Source: Rhipidocladum racemiflorum | Taxonomy: Eukaryota; Streptophyta; Magnoliopsida; Poales; Poaceae | Length of the DNA: 64,000 nucleotides | Reading direction: 5' to 3' | NCBI GenBank assembly: GCA_036346355.1 | Contig: CM070569.1 | Span: 62,706,561-62,770,560, forward strand | In this document: positions 32,683 through 46,099 of the stretch, piece by piece | Numbering within the stretch: position 1 is the stretch's first letter | Layout: each line of letters starts with the position of its first letter | Program-made: the position numbers and the translations under genes | The notes under the pieces: model-generated | Seen by the model: the letters and a program-made list of their open reading frames with translations, nothing else | What the model was told of the DNA's origin: nothing | The model's database searches: none

Positions 32683-35600
32683 TGTAACACCCCAAAATTT
32701 TGCTTTTCTTGAATTCATGTGTGGTTTGGCACTTTGGTGAATTTTTGGAATTTTCTGGAATTTATTTGGATTTATTTGGAATTTATTTGAATTTATTCCA
32801 TTTTGAAATAATTGAAGAAATTAATTTTGCAAATAAAATTTTGTTGGAAATATTTTATTTGAGTCCAAAATGATCCAAAGTATTTTCCGTAATTTTTCGA
32901 ATTTTTCTAAGTCATTTGCTATTTTAATGAATTAAATGAATTATCGGGAATTATTTTAAATATTAAATCATTGGAAATCCAAACCGAGTCGATTCTTGTT
33001 CATCCGATCGAGCCCGAGTCGACTCGAGTTCGAAGTCCGACCGAGCCACGTGACTCGACCGAACCCACTCACGAAAGCCTTAACCGCGTGGCCGTTGGAT
33101 CTTGATCCAACGGCCACGATTGAGCCACGCCACCGAGCCCGAGCCCGACCGAGCCACCGGCTCCGAAGTCCGACCGGACCCAAACTTCGCGCCGTTGGAT
33201 CGAGATCCAACGGCCGTGCGTGTGCCACGCCACCCTCTCTCGTGGCCGGACTGCCGAATCAGGTCGACCTCGGTCTCCGTGGCGTTTACCGACGCCGAGG
33301 TCGCTATTTAATGCGCCGCCACCACGGCCGTGACCTGACTTCCAAGCGCACCAGACCTGAACAACGTCGCCGAGCCGCCGCTGCTCACCGCAATCGCCGG
33401 AAGTTGCCGTAACGCTCGCCGCGGTTTTATTGCGTTCCATCGCCGTCCGTCGTCCTTCGCCGTTGACCCCAGATCCGACTCACCGCGACGAGACGCACTC
33501 CGAGGATCTCTCACTTCGCCGGAAAGCGCGCCCGAACGCCGTCGGCAGGTCGCTATCCTCCGCGCCGGTGAGCCAGCGCCAAAGCCATCGCCGGACCGCG
33601 AGCTCTCACCGTCCGATCAAGATCCAACGCCGAGATCACGCCACGCCATCGCACGGTGAGATTGGCGTTACGATTTCAGATCTAATCTCGACCATCGGAT
33701 CTAGATCCAACGGTCCAAATCAATGCGTTAACCCAAACGCGTCAACACCGATCTAATCCGCGCGTTGATTTTCAAACCAACGGCCGTGATTGCGCCACGT
33801 GTCGGGAAGTTGACCGACGCGGTCGGCGCTGGCCCACGCAGCGTGCAGTGTGACGCCGACACGCGGCCCGCGTGTCGAGGGCTCGCATGTCACGGCCGTC
33901 CCGGTAGCGCCGACGTCACCCATGACGCGTCACGATGGGTCCCACATGTCGGCACGTGGTCTGAGCCCGCCGACGTCGGCCGATGACGCTACCCGAGTGG
34001 GCCCACATGTCGCCTCACGCGGAGTCGTGGGCCGAGTCCACGGTGGACCCGAGCCGAGCATGGACCACGCCCATGGGCCGACGCCACCGACCAATCGTAG
34101 GCTGCCACGTGTCCATGCTGACGCAATAATTAATTTCCGAAAAAAGAAAATGATTTATTAATTCGAATAATGATTTCAAATTTAGATTCAAACTTCAAAC
34201 GCTTATAACTTTTGCGTTTCAACTCCGATTTGAGTGATTCAAATTTCTAAATTTGTATAAAATTGAGATCTACCTAAATATGAATTTTATTTAATTTTTA
34301 GACTAAAGTTTTTCTCTGTAATATTATTTTATTGATTATTTAAACTTTAAATAATCATAACTTTTGCGTCTTAACTCCAAATTTGACGATTCCAATTTCT
34401 AAAAATCCAGAAAATTATGTTCTTTCTGTTTATGGATTTTATTTGGAGTTTTGGGATGTTTTTGCCTATTGTTTATTTGGGTATTTGCTATTTGCACGCT
34501 TTACGAGTAGACGTTGAAGTGCCGGAGGGATTCGAAGGAGAAGTGTTGATTCAGGATCCAACTCAAGACCAAGAGCAAGTACTTTTTGAAGGCAAGTTGT
34601 GCTTTGACCATGTTGATCCTATTTCGAAATCTATTTTGATTTAAACTATTGCATGCTAGATCAATTAGAAAGATACTTTGTTTAAACATGGGGGTTAGAT
34701 AAATACAAATTTGCTGTATGACACCTTGATTATCTAAGTATGTGCCATGATCCCTTGTCACCCTAGTTGTGGTTTACTAGTTGGACATTATTAAATTGCC
34801 AACATGGGTTTAGATCGTTGTAGTATGCTGCTTAGACCTGCTACGTGCTCATAACATGATTTTGGACAATCAAATGTTAATATTGACTTAATGATATATT
34901 GAACCTGTTTTGGAAAAGTATCATGTGATGTTGACGGCACGTGGTGCATGGTAATCAAGCTGGGGTTTGATAAATGTATTTCGGATCGGGGCATGTGGCA
35001 AGAGTCAGTGGGCCGCTTGTGGCATTGGGGATGTTGATTTGGTTTCGGGTAGTCTTGCCCTGGTCACTCTAAGGACTTAACCTTGCAAGCCTTTGAACCG
35101 GTCATACTTGCAACCACATGGGTGGAATGGGACGGCCCTAGTTGACTAAGTCGCTAAGGACTCACTTGTGGAGCCTCAGGGTGTCGATTGCAGTTTGTGT
35201 GATTATGCGGGAGCGACGTGGTCGTGGGCCGGATACCCATCTAATCTGTGTTGGTCCCATACTTCGCCTTGGCTAAGGGAAGGGATGGTGTAGAGCACGA
35301 ACCCGGAGAGGACCACCTGTGTTGTTTGAGGCTTCCAAAGGCTTTGTTATGGGAACTCGCCTTTGTGGTGTTTATTTGTATCTTGTGGGTAAAGTGCATA
35401 ACCTCTGCAGAGTTTAGAATCTATTTAAATAGCCGAAAGTCCACGGCATCTTTGGACAATGCCTCGGGAATTACAATGATCAAGGGTTAGATTTTCTCAA
35501 AAATAACGTTGGTTTGAAAAGTTGGGTTGGTTTAATAATGAAGATGATGGAAATGTGGCTTAGGATGGGGAAAAATGTTTGTTAAACTTCTTGAAAAGTT

Positions 35601-36130
35601 ATTTATGCTTTACTTATTTCTACTTTGCTTTGAATCTACTTTTATTACTTGTCAAATCTTTATTTCTTTGCCAAATATACCTTGAGCCTATTCCTTTGTA
35701 CCAAGCCATGCATATAGTATATTAGCCTGACTTTCTGCATGCATGACTTCTTTGAGTACCAAGTACTCACCCTTGCCTCAACACAACACCCGTTGAAGAG
35801 GAGACTACGCCCGGAGAGGAGGATTTCCAAGAGGACCCGTCTACTTAGGGATGCGAGCCCGGTCATTGCTGTGGTATCTTGGATGGCGCCAGTTTATTTG
35901 ATTTTCATTGCTATTATTTCTCTCTGAATAAGTTTTAAGCCTTGCAAGGCATATATTTGTACCTTGGGCCATAAGGTCAAGTAACCTTGCTGGTTATTTA
36001 AATAAAGTACTTTGATAATATCGATTGGTATGATTGTGATATTTACGATGTTAAAAGGCGTGTGCACTAGCGCGTTCGACTAGTGCTGAATACCACAGAG
36101 GGTCCGGATTTACAAATTCGGGGTCAGCCA
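32683..36130 (+). repeat. Element B 5' LTR
   Basis: Starts TGTAACACCCC and ends near GGGGTCAGCCA; homologous along its length to 41783-45195. The first third is GC-rich and contains repeated palindromes on CCGTTGGATC-N2-GATCCAACGG (for example 33092-33113 and 33192-33213, related forms near 33690). The later part is A+T-rich. Long open frames here are by-products of GC-rich composition. Confidence 0.9.
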
Positions 36131-36134
36131 GAGG

Positions 36135-36147
36135 TGGTATCGAGCCG
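36135..36147 (+). other. Element B primer-binding site
   Basis: TGGTATCGAGCCG matches the plant initiator-methionine tRNA site TGGTATCAGAGC with one base missing. It lies four bases after the 5' LTR end. Confidence 0.75.
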
Positions 36148-36339
36148 GTTTATTGTAGGCTCAACCCTAAGCTAGAATGGTCGTAGTGAGGATAAAACCT
36201 ATTTTCTAAAGCTAAAAATTTGTGAAGACAAGAAATGACCTCTCGACTTATCCCCTTCTCTCTTTTCTTGTCTCTTGCTGAAATTTTCTCTTACACAGGT
36301 CACAATTTAAAAATTCCGAGTTCTTCGTAAAGCACTCTT

Positions 36340-37023
36340 GTGACAGAGATGGAGGAAGAGTTCAACTACGCTGATCCGGGAGTTGGTCACGCCATGAACT
36401 TTGGCATATGCTCTGCACTCGGAGATTTTGAGAAGCCCCAATACCAAGTGGAAGTGATCGAGCAAGCGGGATTGATCAAGGCTTGTGATGTGAAGATTGA
36501 GGTACTGCTAGGAAGAAGGGCCCAGGCAATCGCTCGACGATCAGACCGCTGGGAGATCTACAATGCGGATGGGTATCCAAGAAGTATCACGGCGCCGCCA
36601 CGCGGCACATTACCCGTATCTACGCCGGAATTGGAGAATGCGGTCCGTTGTTATCATCCCATGCGGCCGATAACCTTCTTGACGGCGATTCGGGGATGAG
36701 GATGCCACTGGTTACACGATTGGCACGATTGTATGCGTCGCCAGGAGGATGTCTTTGGATAATACAAGCAAGGAGCTGGCTGAAGGCCCGCAAGGAAATC
36801 ACGGCCAGAGAAGAAGCAGATGGCGGGGAAGCTCAAAGATATTGCACACCTTCTACGAAGGATTGGCGATTTAGTTGGAGATGACTTTGCATGCGGGCAC
36901 CCAGGCAAGATTGAGCTACACGAGCGGATCCGGAGTCGAGATCTCGATGAGGACACCGCTTCTTCGACTACCACAGAGGACAGCTTGCTGGACATGGCGT
37001 CGTTTAGCGCCTATGCCGCATAG
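36340..37023 (+). pseudogene. Element B extra ORF upstream of gag
   Basis: A frame from 36340 to 36699, continued in shifted frames to about 37023, precedes gag. It includes EEEFNYADPGVGHAMNFG and RRSDRWEIYNADG. It matches no retroviral domain. An additional ORF before gag has been described for rice RIRE3/RIRE8-type elements, which suits its position; its function is unknown. Broken by at least two frameshifts. Confidence 0.5.
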
Positions 37024-37339
37024 CATCCGCACTCCAGGCCGTGGAGGTTTTCTCGATGAGTGAGCATAGGTTCTATAGTGAGACTCCTTCACGAGTCGAA
37101 GTCATAGAATAAAGAGTCACCCTTTAGGCGTTAGACTCGAGTTAGTTCAATTTGGATTTGTTTTGTTTCTTTGAGTGTGCATTATGTGTTGCAAGGCCCT
37201 TAGGCATTGTAAGCGGCCATACCAAGTTATTAATAATAAAGTTGGACCTTAAAAGTTACCCCTTTTTGCCCCCATAAGTTCCATATTACTTGTCTATTCT
37301 TGTTTCCCTCTCATCTCTAAACCTAGAGCAAATCGACGG

Positions 37340-40300
37340 ATGGTGAACACCCGTGGAAACTTTGAGGCAATGGGAGTGGTTCTCGCCAGTTAAAACCCCA
37401 ATGATGGAGCACCGACACCGCCGCTTGATATGCACGAGAATTTTGGAGCCTTTCTTGCTGCTCGATCATTGATGCATGCTATGATGCAACAAATGCAGCG
37501 CGTCCTTTGCTCAGACCACCGCTAATCAAGTTAATCGGGGACCACGCCGAATACAAGGGCATCGAGTTCATGAGGACTCACCCACCCACTTTCTCTGGGA
37601 ATGCCAATCCATTGGAGGCCGATGATTGGTTAAGATCAATCGAGAGGAAGCTACACATAGCTCAATGCACAAGGAATGAGAAGGTACTCTACGCTTCTCA
37701 TCAGTTGGAAGGAACAGCCGCCGAATGGTGGGAGAACTGTGCTACGCAAGAGAACCCTCAAGATATCACTTGGGAAGAGTTCAGCAATATTCGACCGATT
37801 ATCAACGTGCACTGGAAGGAATCATGGACCTTAAGAAGGAGGAGTTGAGCATTAAAGCAAGGTAATCGGCCCGGTGGCCGACCTACCTAAACAAGTTCAC
37901 ATGCTACGCGCTCGCTTTGAGGATGTAGCGACAGATAAATCCGAGGCGATCCTCGTTTTATGAAGGGACTCAACGCAGATTGCAAGTAGGGTTGATCACC
38001 CACACCTTCCTGCATTTCCAAGAGTTGGTAAATAAAGGCGCTTATTCTTGAGGACAAGCGCAGAACTGGATGAGAAACAGTAAAGCGGGATGCAACAAAG
38101 AAGGATCACGCCAGGAACGCATACCGAGTTGCACCAAATCAATTCTTGATTCCAACCACGAGAATGCAACAAGGACACCATCCCGGCACCAAGACCATCA
38201 ATCAAAACTATCGACCCCGGTCCCGCTAGAAACGCTACCCAGGCAATGCAAAGGCGAGGAGCAGCCATTACAACCGCAACGAGCCAGACACTTTGCCCCT
38301 GATTGTCCAAAGAAGACAAAGCAGAGCGACCCGCCGCTTCAACCTAGGAACCACCCAGCTAGGGACGCCAAGACACGAGGAGCCACACCCAGGCCGTGGT
38401 GAGAGGCCGAGTCAACCATGTCACCGCAGATGCACTGCGACATGCTACGGACGTCAAATCTTGGGTAAGTTACTTGTTAACTCGATACACCAGCATTTTG
38501 TTTGACTCTGGAGCTTCGCGTGCTTGTTTTCGCAAGGCTTTGCTACTAGAAATGATTTGAGAATTGCAAGACTTAAGTGCATGCTTTTAGTTCAAACTCC
38601 TGGTTCCCGAACTCCGAGCGGAGTAGGATGTTAGGGTGAGATTACTAATGGATGGAATAGAGTTCCTAAGCAAACCTTATAATTTTGGAGACCCAGGACC
38701 TTAGATGTTATATTGGGAATGGATTGGTTATCCAAGCACAAGGTCAGTATTGGATTGTGGACGGAGACTATCTCGAGTTGAGAGCCCGTGTGGGAAGAAA
38801 GTGGAATTTCAAGCCACTGCGATTAGAGATGGGACAGCTTGATAGTTAACGATGCCAAGGCAATCGGCATAGAGGATGTCCCGGTAGGAATGAGTACCCA
38901 GATGTTTTTTCCGAAGACCTACGGTATGCCGCACGAGGACATAGAGTTTGTGATAGAGCTTGTACTGGTACAGCACCCGATAGCAAAGAGACCCTATCGG
39001 ATGTCTACCGAGGAGTTGGTAGAGATGAAGAAAGCAGCTAGAAGAGTTAATGGAGAAAGGATTTATCGGACCAAGTTAAATCAGTAGGGAGCACGGTTTT
39101 TGTTTGTCAAGAAGAAGGACGGAGTTTCAGGATGTGCATTGACTACCGTGCACTCAATGAGGTCACCGTGAAGAATAAGTATCCGCTACCCAGGATTGAT
39201 GATTTGTTTGATCGATTAAGAAGGCCGGAGTTTTCTCCAAGATTGATCTCGAGATCGGGATACCATCGATTGAAGATCCGATCGAAAGATATTCAAGAGC
39301 GCATTCTCGTCAAGATATGGACATTACGAGTTTACTGATTATGTCCTTTGTGACGAATGCGCCGACTTATTTCATGAATATGATGAATAAGGTGTTCATG
39401 GAATATTTGGACAAGTTTGTCGTGTTCATAGACGATATCCTATTCTACTCAAGACGAGGAGGATGAACATGCCGAACACTTAAGGCGAGAGTTTTGGAAA
39501 AGGCGAGGAACAAAGCAACTTTTCGCCAAGTTCAAGTGTGATTTTTGGAAGGACAAGGTGGAGTTTCTTGGACATGTAATGACCGCAGAAGGAGTCGCCG
39601 TAGATCCAAGCAAAGTAGAAGTTTGTGTTACATTGGGAGCCCAAGAACTGTGACCCATTCGGAGTTTCCTTGGAATGGCAGGATACTACCGCGTTTCATT
39701 GAAGGCTTCTCGACAATTCTGCGAAACCTCTTACGCAATTCTTTGAAGAAGGAAAAGAAGCTTGCATGGGCGCGAGAATGTGAGAAAGGATTTCGAGGAG
39801 TGAAGAAGCGATTGACATCGGCCGGTGTTAGTTCTACGATGTTGCTCAAAGCTTCGATATTTATTGTGACGACGCGCCAAGGACTTGGATGTGTCTTTGA
39901 TCACGAGAATGGAAAGGTAATCGCTTATGCATCAAGGCGATTGAGGCCGCATGAGGAAAATTATCCGACACATGACCTAGAGTTAGCATTTGCGTAGTGC
40001 ATGCTCTTAAAGATATGGCGTCACTATCGATCGGAAGCAGATGTGAAGTATATCACGGATCATAAGAGCCTTAAGTACATATTCACCCAGTCGGATCAAT
40101 ATGAGGCGAGAGAGATGGTTAGAGTTAATCAAGGACTACAATGTTGGAATCCATTACCATCCCGGGAAGGCCAACGTGAGTAGCCGATGCTCTGAGCCTG
40201 AAAAGCCATCACCAGCGAGTGCATTGCTAGCCACAAGTCGATGAGTTATGTGAGGATTTTCAAAAGATGAAGATTGAGGTAGTACCCTAAGCGGATTCTT

Positions 40301-41780
40301 GGCCACATTAGAAGTAAAGCCTACCCTAGAGGATCGGATCCAGAAGGGACAGAAGGATGATGACAAGATCCGGTAGGATTAAGTCTATCAAGGAGGAAGG
40401 CAAGGCAGAGGACTTCAAGTTGGATGAGCAAGGCACGTTGTGGATGAAGGATCGCATTTGTGTGCCTAACAACAAGGAGTTAAAGCAACTGATTCTGGAA
40501 GAAGCCATGACTCCAAGTACTCAATTCATCTGGAAGCGCCAAGATGTATCGAGGATCTCGAAGGAGAGATTACGGTGGCCGAGTATGAAAGCGTGAAGTT
40601 GCTTAGCATGTTGCCTTGTGCGATGTATGCCAGAGAGTCAAGGCAATGCATCGGAGACCACAGGATTGCTACACCGCTAAAAATACTCCGAGTGGAAGGT
40701 GGGAGGAAATCGGAATGGATTTCATTACCGGCTTGTCAAGACTCAAGGAGGTTATGACTCCATATGGGTTATAGTGGATCGCTTGACTAAAAGGTATCCA
40801 TTTATCCCCGTGAAGACCACTTACTGGAGATAAATTAGCGAATTGTACATGATCGAGGATTATCTGCTTGCACGGAGTGCCAAAGAGGATTGTATCGGAC
40901 GAGAGGTACCCAATTTACCTCAAGGTTCGAATAAGTTGCATGAAGCCATGGGAACCCGTTTGAACTTCAAGATGACTTATCATCCCACGACGGATGGGCC
41001 AGGCAAGAAAGAGTCAACCAGATTCTGGAGGATATGTTGAGAGCTTGTGCATTGGCTTATGCTACATCTTGGGATAAGAGTTTTGCCAGGTATCTGAGTT
41101 TAGTTACAACAATAGTTATCAAGCTAGTTCTGAGGATGTCACCTTTTGAGAGCCTTTGTATGAGTCGACCCTGTCGGACGCCTTTGAATTGGAATGAGAC
41201 GGCGCCCGTGTCTTTGGGCCTGATATTCTTCAAGAGGCTAAGAGCGGATCGCCATATTAGGAAAGGTTGAAGATAGCCCAATCTCGTGAAGAGTTATGCC
41301 GACAATCGTCGCCGAGACTTGAGTTTTGAACTGAGAAGACTTTGTATACCTCAGTTAGCCTCAGGGGAGTTAAGAGGTTCCATGCCAAAGGGAAACTCGC
41401 ACCGCTATGTTGGACCATTTAAGATTTTGAGCGCGAGGCGGTTGCTTATCACCGAGTTGCCCGCAGTCGTTAGCAGGAGTGCATGATGTATTCCATGTGT
41501 CCCGATTGAAGAAGTGTCTCAGAGTTCCCTGAGGAGCAGACACTGCTAGAGTTAATTGAGTTGCAAAAGGACTTGACTTATAAGGAGCACCGTGAGGATT
41601 CTAGACACAATGGATCGAGAAACTAGAAACAAGTCAACCCGTTTCAGAGAGTTCGGTGGAGCAACCATGAAGAAAGCGGCGACTTGGGAGGCCTTAAGAG
41701 GATTTTGAAGAAAGAGTTTCCAAACCTATTCCTTTAGTAAGCCACTGAATCTCTGGACGAGATTCTATTAAGGTGGGAGG
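37340..41780 (+). pseudogene. Element B gag-pol remnant
   Basis: Gypsy order is readable through many frameshifts: gag (PPTFSGNANPLEADDWL, 37580-37630; EWWENC), a decayed zinc knuckle (HFAPDCPKK near 38290), protease (FDSGAS near 38500), RT (MCIDYRALNEV at 39132; VFIDDILFYS near 39430; FLGHVM near 39560), RNase H (VIAYASRRLRPHEENYPTHDLELA near 39920) and integrase (WVIVDRLTKRYPFIP near 40765; NWNETAPVSLG near 41190). Frames break about every 200-300 bases, so no product is expected. AAGGTGGGAGG (41770-41780) is the polypurine tract. Confidence 0.85.
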
Positions 41781-41782
41781 TT

Positions 41783-44700
41783 TGCCAGAACCCCAAAATT
41801 TTGCTTTTCTTGAATTCATGTGTGGTTTGGCACTTTGGTGAATTTTGAATTTTACGGAATTTATTTGGATTTATTTGGAATTTATTCGAATGTATTCCAT
41901 TTTGAAATAATTGAAGAAATTAATTTTGCAAATAAAATTTTGTTGGAAATATTTTATTTGAGTCCAAAATGATCCAAAGTATTTTCAAATTTTCTCGAAT
42001 TTTTCTCAGTCATTTGCTATTTTTAATGAATTAAATGAATTCTCGGGAATTATTTTAAATATTAAATCATTGGAAATCCAAACCGAGTCGCTCATCCGAT
42101 CGAGCCCGAGTCGATTCGAGTTCGAGTCCCAGAACCGCATTGACTCGTACCGAACCGCTCGTAGAGCCTAGCCGCGTGTAGTTGGATCTTGATCCAACGC
42201 CGATTGAGCCAAATCGCAGAGCCGAGCGAGCCGGAGCGGCCCGCCAGTCCGACCGGACGAACTAGCTGCGCATAGTTGGATCGAGATCCAACGGTTTGTC
42301 GCGTGTGCCACGCCACCCTTCTCGTGCCGCCACGGACTCATGCCGTCAGCGAAGTGTCGACCTCGGTCTCCGTGGCGTTCCACGGACGCCGAGGTCGCTA
42401 TTTAATGCGCCGCCACCACGGTCGTGACCTAGACTTCAGCGCACCCAGACCTAGACAACATCGCCGAGCCGCCCCGTTCACCGCAATCGTCGCCGGAGTT
42501 GCCGAACGCTCAGCCGCGGTTTTCTGGCGTTCCATCGCCGTCGTCGTCCTCTACCGCCGTTGACCCAGATCCAGGACTCACGCGACGAGAGCGCACGAGA
42601 TCTCTCACTTCGCCGGAAGCGCGAAAGCTTAGTCGGCAAGGTCGTCGTCCTCCGCAGCCGAGTGAGCTGCGCCAAGAAGCCATCGCGGATCATGAGCTCT
42701 CTCAATCGATCAAGATCCAACGCTGAGATCACGCCACGTCATCGCCTGGTGAGATTGCGTTCACGATTTCCAGATCTAATCTCGACCATCGGATCTAGAT
42801 CCAGCGGTCGAAATCAATGCGTTAACTCGGCGTCAACACGGATCTAATCCGCGGTTGATTTTCAAACCAACGGCCGTGATTTGCGCACGCGTGTCGGGAA
42901 GTTGGACAAGCGGTCGTAGATCACGCCGCAGCGTGCGTGTAGCGACACGCCGGCCGTGTCGAAGGGCCCGCATGTCACGTGGTGTCGGCCGGCGGCCTGC
43001 GCCACCCATGACGTCCAAGCATGGGTCCCACAGTCGTCAGTGGTGAGCCCCGCCGTGGCGTCGGCGATAGCGTCACGAGTGAGCCGCCATGTCGGGCCTC
43101 ACGTGGAGTCGTGGGCCGAGTCCACTGGACCGGCCGAGCATGGACCACGTCCATGGACACCGGTGACATCACCACCAATCGAGGCCAAGACGTGTCCATC
43201 TTGTCGCAATAATTAATTTTCAAAAGAAAATGATTTATTAATTCGAATAATGATTTTCAAATTTAGATTCAAACTTCAAACGCTTATAACTTTTGCGTTT
43301 CAACTCGATTTGAGTGATTCAAATTTCTAAATTTGTATAAAATTGAGATCTACCTAAATATGAATTTTATTTAATTTTTAGACTAAAGTTTTTCTCTGTA
43401 ATATTATTTTATTGATTATTTAAACTTTAAATAATCATAACTTTCGTCTTAACTCCAAATTTGTGATTCCAATTTCTAAAAATCGAGAAAATTATGTTCT
43501 TTCTGTTTATGGATTTTATTTGGAGTTTTGGGATGTTTTTGCCTATTGTTTATTTGGGCATTTGCTATTTGCACGCTTTACGAGTGACGCGTTGAAGTCT
43601 TGGGAGGGATTCGAAGGAGAAGTGTTGATTCAGATCCAACTCAAGACCAAGAGCAAGTACTTTTGAAGGCAAGTTGTGCTTTGACCATGTTGATCCTATT
43701 TGAGAAATCTATTTTGATTTAAACTATTGCATGCTAGATCAATTAGAAAGATACTTTGTTTAAACATGGGGTTAGATAAATACAAATTTGCTTGTATGAC
43801 ACCTTGATTATTTAAGTATGTGCCATGATCCCTTGTCACCCTAGTTGTGGTTTACTAGTTGGACATTATTAAATTGCCAACATGGGTTTAGACCGTTGTA
43901 GTATCTTTGCTTAGACCTGCTCGTGCTCATAACATGATTTTGGACAATCAAATGTTAATATTGACTTAATGATATATTGAACCTGTTTTGGAAAAGTATC
44001 ATGTGATGTTGATGGCACGTGGTGCATGGTAATCAACTGGGTTTGATAAAGCAATTCGACGGGGCATGTGGCAAAGAGTAATCAGGGGCAGTTGTGGCAT
44101 TGGGGATGTTGATTTGGTTTTTCTGGTAGTCTTGCCCTGGTCACTCTAAGGACTTAACCTTGCAAGCCTTTGAACTGGGTCATACTTGCAACCACATGGT
44201 GGAATGGGACGGCCCTAGTTGACTAAGTCGCTAGGACTCACTTGTGGAGCCTCCGGGTGTCGATTACACGTTTGTGTGATTATGCGAGGCGTATAAGTCG
44301 GCCGTGGGCTGATACCCATCTAGCAGTGTGTTGGTCCCATACGCCGCCTTGGCTAAGGAAGGGATGGTGTGAGCACGAACCGAGAGGACCACCTATGTTG
44401 TTTGAGGCTTCCAGAAGGCTTTATTCTGAGGAACTTCGCCTTTGTGGTGTTTGATTTGTATCTTGTGGGTAAAGTGCATAACCTCTGCAGAGTTTAGAAT
44501 CTATTTAAATAGCCGAGTCCACAGATCTTGGACAATGCTCGGGAATTACAATCCAAGGGTTAGATTTTCTCAAAAATAACGTTGGTTTGAAAAGTTAGTT
44601 GGTTTAATAATGAAGATGATGGAAATGTGGCTTAGGATGGGGAAAAATGTTTGTTAAACTTCTTGAAAAGTTATTTATGCTTTACTTATTTCTCTCGCTT

Positions 44701-45195
44701 TAATCTACTTTTATTACTTGTCAAATGTCAAGCATCGCAAATATACCTTGAGCTATTCCTTTGTACCAAGCCATGCATATAGTATATTAGCACGCATTCA
44801 TTGCATGACTTGCTTTGAGTACCAAGTACTCACCTTGCCTCAACACAACACCGCTTGAAGAGGAGACTACGCCAATGGAGGAGGATTTCCAAGAGGACCG
44901 TCTACTTAGGGATGCGAGCCCGGTCAGTTGCCTGTGGTATCTTGGATGGCGCCCGCAAGTTTATTTGATTTTCATTCTTATTATTTCTCTGAATAAGTTT
45001 CGCCTTGCAAGGCATATATTTGTACCTTGGCCATAAGGTCAAGTAACCCTTTGGTTATTTAAATAAAGTACTTTGATAATATCGATTGGTATGATTGTGA
45101 TATTTACCGATGTTAAAGACTGTGTGCACTAGCGCGTTCCTGGACTAGTGCTGAATACACAGAGGGTCCGGATTTGCAAATTCGGGGTCCCGACA
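41783..45195 (+). repeat. Element B 3' LTR
   Basis: Homologous to 32683-36130 and ends CCCGACA just before the TCACA duplication. Its start reads TGCCAGAACCCC rather than TGTAACACCCC. Against the 5' copy, A+T-rich stretches are nearly identical while GC-containing stretches carry dense 1-10 base indels and replacements. Confidence 0.9.
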
Positions 45196-45200
45196 TCACA

Positions 45201-45660
45201 CCTTACTATCGGCCGAAGAAATTATGAAATGAAGATATTGTAAGTGGCATCATTCCTTTTCACATAATACTAACGATTGCAATATCTTTCATTAGCAGAT
45301 TCAATCGGCTATTGAAGACAGCTGGTTGAAATTCGTTGAGGAGCCAGCAATGCAGTTGGACACTAATCCTTTCCCAATTAACATGGTCAGTTGTTCAACA
45401 AAAGGAAAAGAATTGACACGGAATGACGAGATCTGCTCATTATCAACATCAGCTAAATCAGCTCGACAGGCTGAAGTGAAGATGACTACAAAAAGGGAGG
45501 AGACCATTAAGATCACAGTCGGTTCTATTCAAATTGTGACCAACAACGAGGGTGAAAAATCAAGGACAATCAAGTCAAGAGGTGAGCTTGAAGTCGGCAA
45601 GTTGTATAAGGCGGGGGTCTTTGACACCACGAAGGTCGATACAGAAATTTAAACCAATAT
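45201..45660 (+). pseudogene. Element A gag remnant, 3' part
   Basis: Resumes element A directly after element B: LLSAEEIMK, then KWHHSF with the decayed zinc-knuckle spacing near 45240, then an open stretch from 45326 to 45652 (EPAMQLDTNPFPINMV near its start). It corresponds to the gag end and gag-pol linker. 45661-46080 continues with degraded linker/protease sequence in which I recognise no domain. Confidence 0.7.
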
Positions 45661-46099
45661 TCTCTCAATTATTGGCTAAGTATGATAGGAGGAATCAAGA
45701 ACAATGGCAAAATCAAGCCAAGAGGTGAGCTTGAGGACTGCGACTTTATATGCATTAACTAGGCATGCGTAAAGCCAATCAATGTGAAGCCAAGTATCTT
45801 TGATCGGACGAATAAAATTTTACGCCAATAGATTCCAAGGCGGCAGTGAAAATTTCACAAGACAAAATGCGACACTATCGGTAAACAACATATAGCTACA
45901 AAGCCATTGAGGATTTTGAAGACATTAAGAGATTTGGATAAGGCTTTACATCTTCAGATCCATTAGAAGAACTAGATATAGGTGATGGCAATGAAAAAAG
46001 ACCAACTTTTATTAGCTCAAAGATGACACATGAGTATAAAGAAAAGTTGGTCAACTTGCTAAAAACTTATAAAGATTGCTTTGCCTGAGAATATCACGA

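Larger units (their letters stand above)
32683..45195 (+). mobile_element. Element B: Tekay/Del-like Ty3/gypsy retrotransposon, 12.5 kb
   Basis: Complete in outline: 5' LTR, methionine-tRNA PBS, gag-pol remnants in gypsy order, polypurine tract and 3' LTR, flanked by a perfect 5-bp target duplication TCACA (32678-32682 and 45196-45200) inside element A. LTRs of about 3.4 kb, TGTAACACCCC termini and an iMet primer site fit the Tekay/Del group (rice RIRE3/RIRE8-like by layout; exact family not proven). The coding part is broken by many small indels. Confidence 0.9.

Noticed and set aside
32968..33756. Overlapping GC-rich frames on both strands
   Set aside because: They lie in the GC-rich part of the element B LTR, with palindromic repeats and no domain; the copy in the 3' LTR is not conserved as a frame.
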